A stretch of 64,000 nt of DNA from Solenopsis invicta (taxonomy: Eukaryota; Arthropoda; Insecta; Hymenoptera; Formicidae): NCBI RefSeq assembly GCF_016802725.1, contig NC_052667.1, positions 22,342,346-22,406,345 on the forward strand. The letters are read 5' to 3'. The translations under genes were made by a program, and so were the position numbers. Below are positions 33,545 to 46,826 of the stretch, piece by piece. The notes under the pieces were generated by a model. That model saw only the letters and a list, made by a program, of their open reading frames with translations, did not search any database and had not been told where the DNA came from. Numbering within the stretch: position 1 is the stretch's first letter; each line of letters begins with the position of its first letter.

Positions 33545-35336
33545 AACAATGCAGTAAGTTGATAGTCTCACTAATTAGGAAAGTTACAACTTTCACTGTA
33601 ACTTTAATTAGATTAATGCACTTCAGTTATCCCAATTAAGAAAATCTTATGTGTGTTTTAACTAATCGTTAACTGATATCGTGACGCGCCCACGCGCGCC
33701 ACTTCGGCCATCCCTTTATTATAGAATTTCATCGAATTTAGTTTAATACTATCGCTACCGTTAAATTTAGTTTCCCGCGTAATTATTCAGCGTTAGGGAG
33801 GACAGGAGAAATTTTCCTTTTATGTAATATATCGATTTATCATGCAATTCAACATCGCGAATAAGAATTGATTGGTCCGAATTAACCAATTGTGCATAAT
33901 TACGTGCCCCTATATATTTTTTCTAGGCTTGACGCCTTTCAATTTGACGCCTTTCTTTCAGGGCAAAGAAATCGCACGTTTCCTTTCCTTCTCCTTTGAT
34001 GAATGACTGCGATATTCGAAGAAGTAGACGTTATACAATTTCAATAGAGAATCCCGTAAGCAATTATCCTTGCTGTTTGCTGTGCAGCGTAATAATAGCA
34101 CGAAATCAAACCCTTTTTTTATCCTTTTATATTTGACAATGACTTACGGAATTTCTTGACTGCGCAAATTACAAGGCTATGCGTATACATGCAGAACTTA
34201 TAGATTTATTGAATTATACAGTTCAACAAGAAATAACTCCTTTTCAAATACAAGAAAGTAATCATTTTCTATCATTCTTTTCATACTCGATATTCAGGCT
34301 TTCGAAATACTCCATTACGTCACGATTTGAAGAAATTAGAAGTTAAAGATGCAAAAAGAAGATAATGAATTTTAATATAAACTTGGTGCAAAACGGAGAA
34401 TTTTCGCGGAAATCATGAAAAAGAATGGTGCTCTGGCAAGAATGTCTGGTAAAGATACATATATAAAATTCTCAAAGATAAAAATTAAAAGTACAGTATT
34501 TCTTTCTTAGAATACATTTTCTTATTTTGATGAAATCACTACCATTTAATATATTTACATTCACATACACATGCGTAATACCGCTGCCTGTATTTGACGT
34601 TCGCGTTAGCTGAACTCGATAGAAGAGTTAAAAGAGATGTCTTTTATACTCTTTTTCCGGACGACCGTATTGCAATGTACGCTGCGAAAACACGATTTCC
34701 TCCTACGATTCTTGCGCGACTCAACATTAGCACGCTCGTAACTCGTAATTATACAATATACGGAGAATACGTTCTTACTGTATTCGTGAAGTGCACGCGT
34801 ATTTTGTATTCGCACCCGCATTACGCCTTTGCGGAGGGCGCCGACCGGGCAATCGCAATTTCTGCCGAATATATTACATATACGTCGTGGAAGGCGGCCG
34901 CTATCTCGGTAGCACATAATACGGCGTCAAATAAACATTTAGTTTTCACGCTTGAAAAAGCAGAGTCTAACGCCATCGTTAAATCGCAGACGTGAACAAT
35001 TTAACTTCCTACGTTGTCGTCAGCGAATTTGAGATATACAATATCTCACACGCACATATTATCAAGTACACGTCTCTTGTTTCATCTCTTTTTTTTTGGA
35101 CAATACATTACTTGCAATACATCGAGGATAGCTAGCATTGGATAATCATTTTAATGCATAGTGTCGGTTAAAAACTAAAAATTATTAAATAATAATTAAC
35201 TCTATATTTTATAATCAGACTTTATTTAAAAATGAAGTGAAAAATATATTTGTTGTATTATTAATGATGAAATATTTATTATTGCTTAAATTAATTCAGT
35301 CACAATTAAAAGAAAAAGATACAAATTCTATATATA
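32880..35336. other. Intergenic DNA downstream of the SAXO-like gene
   Basis: Mostly AT-rich. A less AT-rich patch at 34590-34995 is open on both strands (133 codons on plus, lacking an early ATG; 103 on minus), but neither frame shows a known domain or splice context. No gene is called. Low-complexity AT repeats are at 33170-33225. Confidence 0.4.
33488..33544. repeat. (TC)n microsatellite
   Basis: An almost pure CT/TC tract interrupted by a few extra T residues. Confidence 0.95.
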
Positions 35337-35436
35337 AGATGTTATTTTAATATTTGAGGTAATTTCTCTCTTATGTTTTACGTATACATACGTAAAACAT
35401 GAGAGAGAAATTACTTCAAATATTAAAATAATATCT
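35337..35436 (+). ncRNA. Near-perfect 49-bp hairpin
   Basis: The left arm 35337-35385 and right arm 35388-35436 differ at only three positions, leaving a two-base centre. In a plus-strand RNA all three differences are G-U pairs, so the stem would be fully paired. It may be a young foldback element, or the source of a hairpin-derived small RNA. The minimal loop argues against a classical miRNA precursor, and nothing in the sequence shows transcription. Confidence 0.5.
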
Positions 35437-38065
35437 AAAGTATGATAATAAATAGTAAAAATAATATGAATAATAATGAATAATAATAATATAATAATGA
35501 GAAAATAAATATAGTAAGATTAAATAATTATAAATCAATTTTGGAAACACTTTAAAATAATAATAAATTAAAAATAATTGCAACTATTATAAAATGCATA
35601 ATATTCAACATTAAATTTTTATGACATTTCATTATTTTTATTTTATTGCGTAAAATGTAAATTACTTTTCATATTTTCATTTTTCTAATAGTGAATTTAA
35701 TTGACACACTTAGATGAATATTAAAGCCGTAATTAATCGGCATAAAAATATGTCGATAAAGATATTTAATATAAACGGGTTAAATCGCGAAATCTTTAAT
35801 ACTTCATGTTTGGTAAAATATGTATTTTATCATTCTAAATATTAGCACTGCACTTTTATACTTACAAGGGGAAGTGAACTCGTGTTTTTTGATTACAATT
35901 TTTTTGGTAATTTTTGAGGCAAAAAAAATACGTGCAGCATTTGTCAACATGTGGCTTCGTTTTTGAATTATAAATTTAAAAATTCGAACAATTGGACGAT
36001 CGCTCAAGCGAATCAAATTTGCATTCGGCATTTTTCTTCTTTCTTTAATGTGTTTTGTAATTTTTTCAACACTATAATACAATAATATATCAATATTATA
36101 ATTGCTTATATTATTGTACAATACATACAAAATTTTGAAAATTAAAATAACTTTGTAAAATTACAAGTCTTCCAAATCTACATTGATTCAACATTAAAAT
36201 CTGTATGCAAATAATTTTGTGTCATATTTTCTTTATTTATTGATTTTTCGTGTGGAGCAACGGATATATGACACATGTCGTAAAAGCACGGTAAACAAAA
36301 TTTTTTGACAATTTGCACATCGAATAAAATAAATAATATCATATTGCACGTATATTTGTCGTTTTTGCGATTTCTTACGGAAAACATTTAATTTACATTT
36401 GAAAAAATCTAATCGCGTCTTCCCGAGATGACCGATTTCTTATAAAACGTGTACAGTCTTGTATTTGTTTTATAAAGTTCTTTACCTAACGAAAGAAATA
36501 GACGTCACAAAACTGATATATATTTATTCCAAAAGCGAATAGCCGAACGTAAAATACAGAAAAACTATTTGCGTCACGTTTCTCGCGTTGTACGAAACAA
36601 AGGAACTCAGATTGCACATATGTCTCCGCTTACAATTCAATTTTCAAATATTCATAACTTGAAAATAACGTCTCACGTTGGTAAACACCACGACAAGTGT
36701 ATTTTTTTCTTTGATCTCACAGATCACGAAAAAATTGCTATTGTAAAACACAAATATCGCTTCTAGGGGTTTCCCTTGTTAGATTAAATCGGAGTACAAA
36801 GCTTTCACTTGCATTAGTCCTGACTGTAATATTTAAATGTTTTTAACATTTAAATTTAAAATTTTAATTAAAAATTTATTGCCATATTTTATTTTAATTT
36901 GTACGAAGTATAGTTAAAATATTTTATGTGATAAAAATAAAATGTTGAAATAAATTCTCAATTAAATTTTTGTCTCATTGATCAAAGAATTCAGCGTGAA
37001 AAAAGCCTTGACGGTTGTTTATAATCTTTTTATGTACAGATTAGATTGAAACTTACAATTATAATAGATACTCTATCAAAAAAATTCAATATTTAATTGC
37101 AGTTTATATTTCTATTTATTACAAATCTTGAATTTGATAAAGGCAGTGCGTGCTTGCTCGGAAGTAGTTTGAAGCATCGCAAAGCTTTTAGTAGAAAGTA
37201 CAACAAAAGTAAACATAATTAGTTTGGACGCGAATGCGGTAGTTCTTGCTGACAATTTGATTGCGTTTATCGATCGGATCGTGCGATTCGTGTTTCGTTT
37301 TCATTATGCATTTACCAAGTTTGGTTTCTGCTTCGAGTCGGATACCATGAATATCCGAGCGCATGATTCTCGAAACGTGTCGAAATGCTGCACCGAAGTG
37401 CTTTCGCGCGTAAATGTTATTGCAATATTTGCGAAGTTGCATTAATGCATCATCTGTCATTAGATACATCCGAATACAAAATTGAATTCGGGAAAGAATT
37501 GAGGTGTATGAAAGCAAAATTCACATTTTTTAAATTAAATTAACACTTTCTGAGAAAGAATGTGTAATAAATAATTATTTATATAACATTCTTTATTTAA
37601 TTTTAATAAAATAAGACAATGATTCGCGCACGTATGCGCATGAAGCGATTTACGTTTATTTCACATATGAAAACAATTCTTTCTCTGTCACACAAATCTA
37701 AGAAAGCAAAGATTAATATTTTTTCAATTTATTCCAACTCAATTCTATATTTTTTTACATAACATTTAGTATAGATGTTTTCTCATCTAAAATTTTAATA
37801 TTTTAATTTCCTAAAAATTGAATAACTTAATAAATAATAAATAACAACAAACAATAATTAAACTTCCCATAAAAATTTTTTTAAAAATTAGCGATATAAA
37901 ATTAATAAATTAATAAAAGCAACAAATTTGCTATTTATTTTCTAAATACATATAAAATATCGGATTTTTCTTAATTGAAAATATTAGTAATATCACTATT
38001 CTGAAAAAAAATTTTATAGCATAATATTATGTATAAAAATATTAGCATCTATTATTATAATTACA
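35437..38065. other. AT-rich DNA with two less AT-rich patches
   Basis: Patches at about 36540-36770 and 37200-37480 contain moderately long open frames on one or both strands (for example 109 codons on minus, 37517-37188). I recognise no domain, and the frames end without splice signals. Conserved non-coding DNA is a possible alternative. Confidence 0.35.
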
Positions 38066-38378
38066 ATATGCTTATAAAACTTTTTTAAAGGCGCATTTTG
38101 GTTGTTTTGTTTAAAATTTAAAATAATTATGAATTTTATAGAAATTTATATTTTAATTTTTTTATACAAATTTTCTCTAACCAACGTAGCTCTGATTTTT
38201 CATTAATAGTGTGTTTTCTGCAAAAGCTCTGTTAACATTGCAAGTAGCTGCAGCAGCATTACCCATTTTGAATTCATAAAACAATTATATTTTTCAGTTG
38301 AATTCACGTATTTATTTTAAACAAAACTTTAAACAAAGCAACCAAAATCCACCTTTGAAAGAGTTTTATGAATACAAC
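38066..38378. mobile_element. MITE of about 310 bp with long inverted ends
   Basis: The left end TTATAAAACTTTTTTAAAGG, followed by ATTTTGGTTGTTTTGTTTAAA, is inverted at the right end (TTTAAACAAAGCAACCAAAATCCACCTTTGAAAGAGTTTTATGAA region). The interior contains TAGCTGCAGCAGCATTACCC and is non-coding. Confidence 0.85.
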
Positions 38379-38639
38379 ATAATATAACAATAAAATTATT
38401 GTAAAAAAAATTAGATGTAAAATAATACCTACTGTAAAACTAATATGGTCGAAACAATGATGCCAATATTCTCAATGAAACTCTGACATTTTATATGCAC
38501 CAATCCAATATTTACTTATTCTTGTTCGAATTTGTAATATATCGGAAATTCTGCTCCCTTCGTTACAATAGAAAAATTTCAAATTCAAGACAAAATCTTC
38601 TCGATTAAATTTCATGCGGGATACGTAACGTTACAAAGC

Positions 38640-39110
38640 ATTTACAACTACAGGCACATCACCGGTCGTGTGAAAGCCGCGTCTCTTTCGCGTACGGCAG
38701 CGCCGTTTTTTTTTATTTGTAATCCGACAAAAGAAAACTCGCGCGCAGTCTCGCCGCGAAATCGAATGAAACGGATGATCAATCTCCTTTGTCCGTTGCG
38801 ATCACCAATGCAACAGCAGGTGCGGCAAGGATGCGAATAAAGCGCTCGACGAGCGCATACACAAGCGCGTCGCATGCATACTACGAATGGATTACACATG
38901 TACGTGGGTTAATTAATTCCGCTTTTAATCTGACACTCGCCTCGTACTCGCAGGTCGCTAAACGTCGAGCGCAGTTTTTTTTACACTTTTTTCTTCATAC
39001 ACACAAACGGCAGACACGCACGTGCGCGGTTACACGTGAGTTACACAGAGAAACGTTCAATTGGAATGCGCTACCTGTTTCCGAGTTGTCTTGACAAAAC
39101 GACGATTGAA
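38640..39110. other. GC-rich island
   Basis: CpG-rich sequence with open frames on both strands (101 codons on plus from 38789). Codon content looks random, with no domain recognised. Candidate regulatory element or unrecognised exon. Confidence 0.3.
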
Positions 39111-40177
39111 ATAACGATCTGACTTTTGATTGAGTTACTTGGCAAATTCATTTTTTATATTCTTTGTTTTTCTTTTCATGCTGGGATTGTTTTACCAGTT
39201 TATTTAGCGTTATTAATTAACATTAAAAAAAATTGTTTCTTTTGTAATAAAATATTACAATTTTTATCTCTTTGTTATTATAAACGAGAATGAACATCTT
39301 TGGCTCAATCATGTGCTTTGTGTTTTCCGGATAGTGTCTTTCTTTTGTAAGGCAGTCCATATAGACACAATACTCGTACGCGTGCCTGTGGACCATCGTG
39401 ATTAAATTACGAATCTTTTTATTTTTTTAAAGATCTTTTGCTATTTTTTCAGTTCATTTTCGTTTTTCTGTATTGCGTCTAGATACATAAAACAGAAAGA
39501 TGTTTGTTTTATATCTGTAAAATAAGAGTTTGCAGTTTCAAATTATGCTGATTTAAAAAATATCATTATCTGCCTACGTTGTGTTTAATACATATTGCGT
39601 AATTTTTAGGAGTTTTAAAGATAATGTAATATATAAGTGTTATAAAAGTTGTTTTTAGAATCTACATTTCGAAAATAATCAAAAATTGATCTAACACAAT
39701 ATTAAAAATTGCATTACCAGTTTACATCTAGAAATAAATACTAATATTTAATGTCATTCTTGTGGCGCTGACGAATTTTACGAAGCGCGGTGAAGATGTC
39801 GGTTTAGTCGACTACTTACTCCACTGTGAGAATTAGGTAACTCGGACGTAGTGAGAAAAAAGTCACCTACTTTTTTCAGTTATTTGCCAGTTATCTATAT
39901 ATATTTGGCTATTTTATATAAACTTTTATATTCATATCAGTTGCTTATAATCCTTTATATAAATAAAAAAGTAATATAAAAGTTAAATTAAATTTTTTTT
40001 AAAGTAATATTGTCAACAAATTACTTTCTGTTAATTATTAGCTGTGAAAAACGAAAGATATATATGCGCTTTAAAAAAAAATTGTCTCTCGTGTTTTTAT
40101 GCTTAAATAAGACAGAGAAAATTCTAAAACAAAAATGTTAAAGTTATAAACATTTTCCATATTGGAAGCGTTTAGAA

Positions 40178-40545
40178 TTGATGAACCATTTCGACACTAA
40201 GATCATGAAAGCTTATATGTTATTGTTAGTATCAGTGCTAAAGCATCAAGAAGCTCTAGAAGCAGGTCCAGACGACGGAACTGCTAATGGCAGAAATGGT
40301 GTTGGGTGGGACGACGGGCACAACGATAAAGTTGCGCTTCGATGACGCGGCTGTTTAATTACTTTAGGGTGGAATTTCACGATAGTGCGACGAGTAGCGG
40401 TTTCGACCATATATACGATGGCATGGCATTAAGTGAACCATTGGATTATCGTCGGTATTCATTGAATTATAACGGTCAATTAACGTTTATAAATTGTACC
40501 CTGGATCAAGACTCCTCTCGCATCCCTTTGTTTACCTGTGCTCAC
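40178..40545 (+). CDS. Possible exons of a small secreted protein, incomplete
   Basis: A coding-like island stands in AT-rich DNA. ATG 40178 (or 40208, MKAYMLLLVSVLKHQEALEA) begins a frame with a signal-peptide-like hydrophobic start, followed by a Gly/Asp/Asn-rich segment, stopping at TGA about 40343-40345. A second frame from 40368 (acceptor ACTTTAG|G) continues VEFHDSATSSGF... to TCAH and a GTAATG donor at 40546. Removing 40302-40367 (donor GG|GTGGGA) would join the two in frame as a 66-bp intron. No family is recognised and no later exon was found. It may be a real but incomplete gene or a decayed one. Confidence 0.35.
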
Positions 40546-40865
40546 GTAATGTATTCTAATTCATGCTGATTAATTTCGTAATATTCCCTTTAGTAAGATC
40601 TTTTTCATATTTAATTTTTATGACAATAATAATATCTATGTTTTATTTAAATATTTATTTAAGTTTTTGTCAAATTTATTTATACGCATGCGACTTAATT
40701 TCTTTATTTTATTGTTTGAATATCTCTACGTTTGCATATTTTTAAGTATTATTTATTTTTGCAAATAAAATTTACATTTTTTTTGATAGTATATTTAAAA
40801 AAAAGTAAACATTATTCTTGAAATATTGATTATTAATATATATAACGTGCATACACTTTAGAAAT

Positions 40866-41215
40866 AGGGCTTTTCGTAGTCTTTTTTGTAAAGTCTATTT
40901 TGTTAGGATATACTTTTGTATTAATTTTAAATTTATTTTTTTTAGTTTATTTTTAATTAAATACGTTTTTTTTTTTTACTTTTATTGAATACACTTTTGA
41001 TAGTCTACCTTTTCAAAGTCTTTTTTTGGACGGTTTATTTTTGTTAGGTTTTTTATTGCATACTTTCTTTTTATTGCATACTTACACGTTTGATGGGAAG
41101 GTCTGGGATTTTTGTAGTCTTTTTTTATAAGGTCTTTTTGTTAGGACATACTTTTTGTATTAATTTCAATTTCATTTTTTTTTCAATTTATTTTTGATGG
41201 TCAAAATCTTTTTTT
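40866..41215 (+). repeat. Imperfect tandem repeat, T-rich
   Basis: Segments about 40870-40975 and 41105-41210 share the order GTAGTCTTTTTT, AAGTCT or AGGTCT, TTTTGTTAGGA, TATACTT, TTTGTATTAATTT, with a period of about 235 bp. An intermediate partial copy lies around 41000-41060. No coding potential. Confidence 0.6.
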
Positions 41216-42950
41216 GAACGATTATAAGTCCCTATATTTGTGAACATTTTTATTATATACGAGATATATATACGTTCCTCAAATATATTTACGTGTAATG
41301 GAAAATGTTAGATAATAAAATCTACAGCAAGTAGGATGTTCCATTAATATATTTGGAATATAATTATACTAAAACGAATCTTCGCATAATTCTAGTTAAC
41401 TTCATTATCGAAAGTTTCGCGCTTGTGCAGATGTTACATTTTCATAATTATAGCCACTAACGCTTCAAAGGTAAATCTAATGCATATTGTGATATAAATA
41501 TTAATAAATATTTTTTAATTTATCTATGCAGATTTGTGAAAATTGAAAGAGTACGTATTATTCACCAAATTATACTTTTTGGCGGAAATGAGGATAAAAA
41601 ATATTTCTCGTAAATTTAAGTAATTCGCCATGTTTGCTTTACAATCTTCCATTCTTATAAGTAATTTATGTCTCAATCTGCTCCTTTGTAACGAGATTGC
41701 TTACTCCGAAGTAGAAACATTCTTATAATAGCTTATGGGCCGGCCATTTTCTCACGGATATTGTTATTAAATGGCAAATAAAAATAACCAGAGGGATGTT
41801 CTTTATCACATTCCTTATCTCGTTCGGCCATTTCTTCCCACGTTGTTGATACATAGGTTTTTAATATTTGCGCAGGTATCTAAATTAATAAGCTTAATTT
41901 GATATTCCATTTCCACATAAAAATCCTACTTAATATTTACGAATTACAGAAAAAAATTACCTTACGTATAATTTGAAGGGGGGGGGGGAGATTTGCCCTA
42001 AACGTCTAAATAAAAGTATAACGAAAAACTATAATGAAAAATAATTAATGTGTATAAATTAATGAATGCTTAAGTAGATTGTAAATATTGATTATACACG
42101 TGTCTGCGTTACTCGTGGTAGTAACTATATAGTAAATTATACATATGCAGATACAATAGCAACGTGTACGAGATCTTCTTTTAATAATACAGTAGGTTCA
42201 GATTGAATGTGCAATGGACTATTAATAAATTATATTGTGTATTCTGTGATTCTCCATGTAGACTTTTACAAACTTATTCGTTTAAATAAGGTTAAAACAA
42301 CATTATTTATTATTTATTAAAACTTGAGTAGATTGGTTTCTTAATATATTGCTTTTTAACTCCCCAATGCGATCCAACCGGGAATTGAAGACCTAGATGA
42401 ATTTTCAATTTTGAATTATCCTGTTTGAAATTCGGACACGTGCAAAAAAAGTGAAAAACATTTTGGGCCAAACAATTTTAAATCGTATTCTGGAATATTG
42501 GAAAAATGTCCTGGAATGTTTTAGTTTTTTCAAAGGTCAAAGTCTTTTAAAACCTATCAGACACTATAGTAACCCAGTTGGACTAGGAAAAGAACGAAAA
42601 AACGGAGGGTTATTGATGTTTTTTCCATGGTAAGAAGAGAGAAAACTGTGTTAATTATTGTTATTAGAAATATGTAATTATTTACTAATAACATATAAAT
42701 TAACACGATATATAATAATTAAAAGTTTTCCAGGAAAATGTGAATAACGTTTCTAAGATTAATAATGTCTTTCAAATCGAACCAATAGCTACAATATGTA
42801 TAACAAAGTTTAAAGGTTAAAAAGACATATCTTTCAATCCCCTATAATTTTGCAAGAGAATCGAGAGGCAAAGGGTGTTCAGAGACGATCGTGCATCTAC
42901 TTTACGAACTCTGGCCTTCACAAGGAGCGCGAAGAAAAATAGCAGTTCCG
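41216..42950. other. AT-rich non-coding DNA
   Basis: No gene was recognised. A poly-G run (GGGGGGGGGGGAG) lies near 41979. An open frame at 42451-42633 has no supporting features. Confidence 0.4.
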
Positions 42951-43078
42951 CCCGGGAGTGAAAGATGTAACGACAAATCAGTTGATAGGGCCAAGAGTCT
43001 CTGGGCAGGCAGGAGGCAGGAAGGTTGCGCCGAGTCGAGTGGAGACGGATCGCGTCGGGTCGGCCGGCACCGACCGGC

Positions 43079-43085
43079 TATAAAA
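43079..43085 (+). promoter_or_regulatory. TATA-box promoter in a CpG-rich island
   Basis: CCGGCTATAAAAGCCC lies in a CpG-rich island (42940-43560). A transcription start would be expected near 43110-43130. The upstream 100 bp is G+C-rich with repeated GTCGG/CCGGC words. The strand is set by the TATA orientation and the downstream donor. Confidence 0.6.
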
Positions 43086-43109
43086 GCCCTCTCGCACCGT
43101 GGCGTCGAC

Positions 43110-43508
43110 GTCACACGTCGTTAGCACTCTGGACCGTGAGGAACTCTGTCGCGCGTGCCACCTGTTAAAAGCGCCCGTCCAGGTATCGTAATCCACGACC
43201 ACCGTAATCGCCAACCACCACCACCACCGACTGTCGTCGCAACCGCGGACTTTAATTCTCTCCCCGTCAGTTCGGTTTAAACGTTGGTCCCCCACGTCGA
43301 CGTAAACGTCGGCGGCTCGGTTGAAGCCGGAAGTCGTCGGCGAAATCGCCCCCTCGCGCCTCCGCGTCTCTCCGCGAGAAGAGAGGAATTTCGCTCTTCG
43401 CGCGTTTTTCGCTCTTTCGGCGCGGCGACCAGTTGCGGAAAAGGTACTCCGCTCGAGGGATTTTATCCGGGCCCGGGATCTCCCACGGAAGCTCTGTGAA
43501 TTCAACAA
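43110..43508 (+). other. Probable non-coding first exon (5' UTR) of an unidentified gene
   Basis: GC-rich sequence starts about 30 bp after the TATA box and runs to a consensus donor CAA|GTAAGTG at 43509. It contains no convincing start codon frame; open frames here, including a long antisense one of 186 codons, reflect base composition. The coding exons would lie beyond 43.5 kb. None was recognised before the end of the window, so the first intron may exceed 20 kb. Confidence 0.5.
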
Positions 43509-44086
43509 GTAAGTGCACTCGAGACGTTCCCCTCCCAAGTTTCGCGAATTTCCACCTGGACGTTCGTCGCCTTGGGGGATTCGAAGCTGCGCGCTTTACG
43601 AGAAATCTGAGATTGGCTTTTTCCTTGTTTATCTATCCGTCTGATGTTTCTTTATTTTCGGTGTGTATTACGACAGCCGACTCCAGTATTACGACAATCA
43701 GCGTTCTGCCGATTCACGGTCGGGAGAAGCGATTTCGCGCGGCGAGCGATAGCGTTAACTTCGCGTGACTACATGTATGACTTTATTTCTTATCTTGGCA
43801 GATAAGCAAACTGTCGCGTCGTAAGATGACATTCGAAGAACTCTGTTGCAAATTGACACTTCGACAGAAGTTTTAATAATCGATCGTCCGGCTAGCCAGA
43901 GACGCGTCCGTTTTGTCCCGCCATCCAGTGCGATCTGCTATTTGACAGAAGTGTTATTTAGATTGGTGAAATAACTTCATCGCCTTTTTTTGTTATTGTA
44001 TTCTGTGTAAAAGAAAATAGAACATCCCGAGTGATTGAAAAATTGTTTTTCCAATTAAAAAAAGGACAACAATGTGATTTTATTCA

Positions 44087-44212
44087 CGGAAAAAAAGATT
44101 AATTGGATCAACAAGAATCTGCGTGTGGTAGCTAAGTTTCAGAATACAGCTATAATTTTGCTACCCACACAGATTCTCGCTGCTGCGGTTTATCTTTTTT
44201 TTCTGTGCTGTA
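44087..44212. mobile_element. Foldback MITE, about 126 bp
   Basis: Inverted ends (CACGGAAAAAAAGATTA and TTATCTTTTTTTTCTGTG) and inner arms (AGAATCTGCGTGTGGTAGCT and complement). A second copy of the family lies at 46688-46826. Confidence 0.8.
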
Positions 44213-44495
44213 ATTTCGTTTTATGCTTCATTCATTAGATATGACTAATCTTTTGAGTCAACTTAATAAAATGTGCATATACATTGAATCTGTTTGTGTG
44301 CGTCACGATCGATCGATCAATCGTTACAGATTCTTGCTGCTGCAACTAACCGCGGATTATCTTTTTCTTCCTTCCCGCGCTGTAATTTCGTTTTATGCTT
44401 TATTTATTAGATATGATTAATCTTTTTGAGTCAACTTAATAAAATATGCATTTACATTGTATCTCTTTGTGTGCGTCACGCTCGATCGACCAATC
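44168..44495 (+). repeat. Tandem duplication of about 160 bp
   Basis: 44168-44327 and 44328-44495 are diverged direct repeats sharing ACAGATTCT(C/T)GCTGCTGC, TTTCGTTTTATGCTT and GAGTCAACTTAATAAAAT. The unit includes the right half of the MITE at 44087-44212 plus its flank. Confidence 0.85.
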
Positions 44496-46687
44496 GTGTT
44501 ACTAAGCGGCATAAATAATAAAATTTATTTGTGCCGATCGATAGCGATAATCCGATAAATCGCGTCACCACTTATTGTGCAAATTCAACCTTTACACTTT
44601 ACCGATATGTTAACGCCACGAGTCAGAAATATTTAGACGACAATTCACGCGTCACTCGCGTCGCGCTTTAATCCTGGTTTATCGGCGAAAATTGAGAACA
44701 TAATCTGGAGAGCGGAAACGAATATAGAATAGTCGTCGCGCTGTTATATTCACCGCCTCGAACGTCCCGGCGCGCTGTCGGAGGCTGGATTCATTTCAAT
44801 TACACTTTTCACATAGTTTTACGGAAATCGGCACACGCGAGCGCACACGTGCGTGTATTGTACAAACACGATTATCTATACTAAAAATACACAATTTCAT
44901 CGCGAGGGCAAAGGGCGCACTCATTACTAATTAATGTGGGTGCATCAGTAAATGATATTACCAATTAATATGTTATTTAATTACGCTATAAGAGCAGTTT
45001 TGCACGGCGATCCGCGAACGCAAAGCGCGGTTCTGTGCCCATTGGATTTAAACTGCGAATAAGTTTGTTTTCATCTCTGCTGATTTCCTCCCGCCTTTCC
45101 TTCTTAATTTTAGGCCGGTTCTCTTCAGCCGAACTGGCTGCACTAGTTCAGAATTTGTCTTCCGATGTGAAAGGAAAAAAATTCAACTGTGAACTAGAAA
45201 GACACAGATCTTTTGTTTATCTGTTTTAGTATATGTATAATTCTCCACTTTCTTCCCCTTTTTATTAACGCTTGCTCAGCTGCAAAATTAATAGCGCCAT
45301 TTACTCGCTGAATTCTACTCTCTGGGTAGCTTACATAAACCTTCTGATCTATTTCCAAAGTGTTTTTATATCTCTTTCGTAAAAAACTATGTGTTTTTTT
45401 TCGTGTCCAAGAAGTGTTCCTTCAATATTTTTCCGTGCCAATGACATTTTATCTAAGTTAACACGTCTTCAAATTATAATCGGTTAAAGTTAATAAGAAT
45501 ATAAATTCTTGTAAAATCGTGATGGTATCATTAAATACAAAATTTTCTTACTTAATTAGATAGAAAGATAATGTGGGTGCGTATGCGGGGAGGAGAGAGA
45601 TACATAAAGCAATAATCATAAATAATAGCTGATAAATTATAAACGTATTATTAGTAACGTATTACTCTCGCTAATAATAGCTATTAATTGCGTATAAACA
45701 CATTACGATTAATAACAACGTTATTCGTTTGGTTGGCGGTAAATCGCAATTAGGGGATTATATTCGGAGGCTGTTCAACAGCTGTAGCCCGAGGTCGATG
45801 AATCATTATCACGTTCTCACGGACTGGGTCGTAATCGTTTGATAAGCGAGATCTCGACAATTCCGTGAGGTAAGCAAGATGATGAAACAGACGTTTACCA
45901 CTAAAGTTCGTCCTTTTTCTTGATTGAACGTATATCCAAAGGGAAACTACATGACGAATATACTACATCTTATGAGATATATCGGGTATATTGGCTCCTT
46001 CGATATTGCTCCACAATTTATCTCGAGTTCCGGGATTTTATACGATATGTTTCACCTCACGACCGTCTCGTTATTAGCTATCCCTCATTCGCCTTTTGAC
46101 CTGGCCTTTAGGATTCGGTCCGTACTCGTAAAAGTTTCATCTACCTATGATAGAAGACTTCTGATCGGTACCCAAAGTTCGATATAGTTCCATCCGTTCT
46201 CATTCAATCGTGCAAACGCGCGCGCGCATAAATCGCATACTGAACGTGCGAATACAGATTTATCATTATTTGTTTTTTACTACATGTGATTCCGTTTATT
46301 ACACAAAATTGAGCAATCGTTTAAACTTGGCTGATGTTTTAAATGTGTGCGAAGTGTACGATAAAATATCAATCTGTCACGGACAAGTAGCATTTCGCAA
46401 CAATCAGTTATTACGCATTACAAATCGAAGCGAGAAATATAAATGAGATTATTTATGATAATAATTGATTTTTAATTGTAAACAAAAATGCATATTTTTT
46501 ACAAAGAAAGTTATTTATCGTGTAAAGACAAAACTGCGTACGTTACAAATATGTGTTTCCTTTCCATTGTATGTAATAAACGCGGAAGAAAAATTTGAAA
46601 TTTATAAGAATTGCGTGTACTTTATTATTCGAACTTTTTGACAGTTTAACGATACCGATAAGCTGCGAAAGTTCAACACTTCGTACA

Positions 46688-46826
46688 CAGAAAGAGGAAG
46701 ATTAGTTGCTACACCAAGAAACTACGTGTTATAACTAAATTTCAGTAGTATATAGCTAAAATTTAGCTACTTTACACAAATTTTTGCTACTGCAACTAAT
46801 TGCAACTAATTTTTTCTTACCGTGAG
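46688..46826. mobile_element. Foldback MITE, same family as 44087-44212
   Basis: Starts ACACAGAAAGAGGAAGATTA and ends AATTTTTTCTTACCGTG. Shares the inner GTTATAACTAAATTTCAGTA / TAGCTAAAATTTAGCTAC arms with the 44-kb copy. Confidence 0.7.

Noticed and set aside
34594..34995. 133-codon plus-strand frame
   Set aside because: It begins without an ATG, the minus strand is open for 103 codons over the same bases, and there is no domain, splice site or repeat structure.
37188..37517. 109-codon minus-strand frame
   Set aside because: The basic, mixed sequence has no recognised family and overlaps a plus-strand frame of similar size. No splice support.
42978..43538. Antisense open frame of 186 codons over the 43-kb GC-rich island
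   Set aside because: It lies over a probable promoter and 5' UTR on the other strand, is low-complexity and Arg/Ser-rich, and several frames are open here because of GC content.
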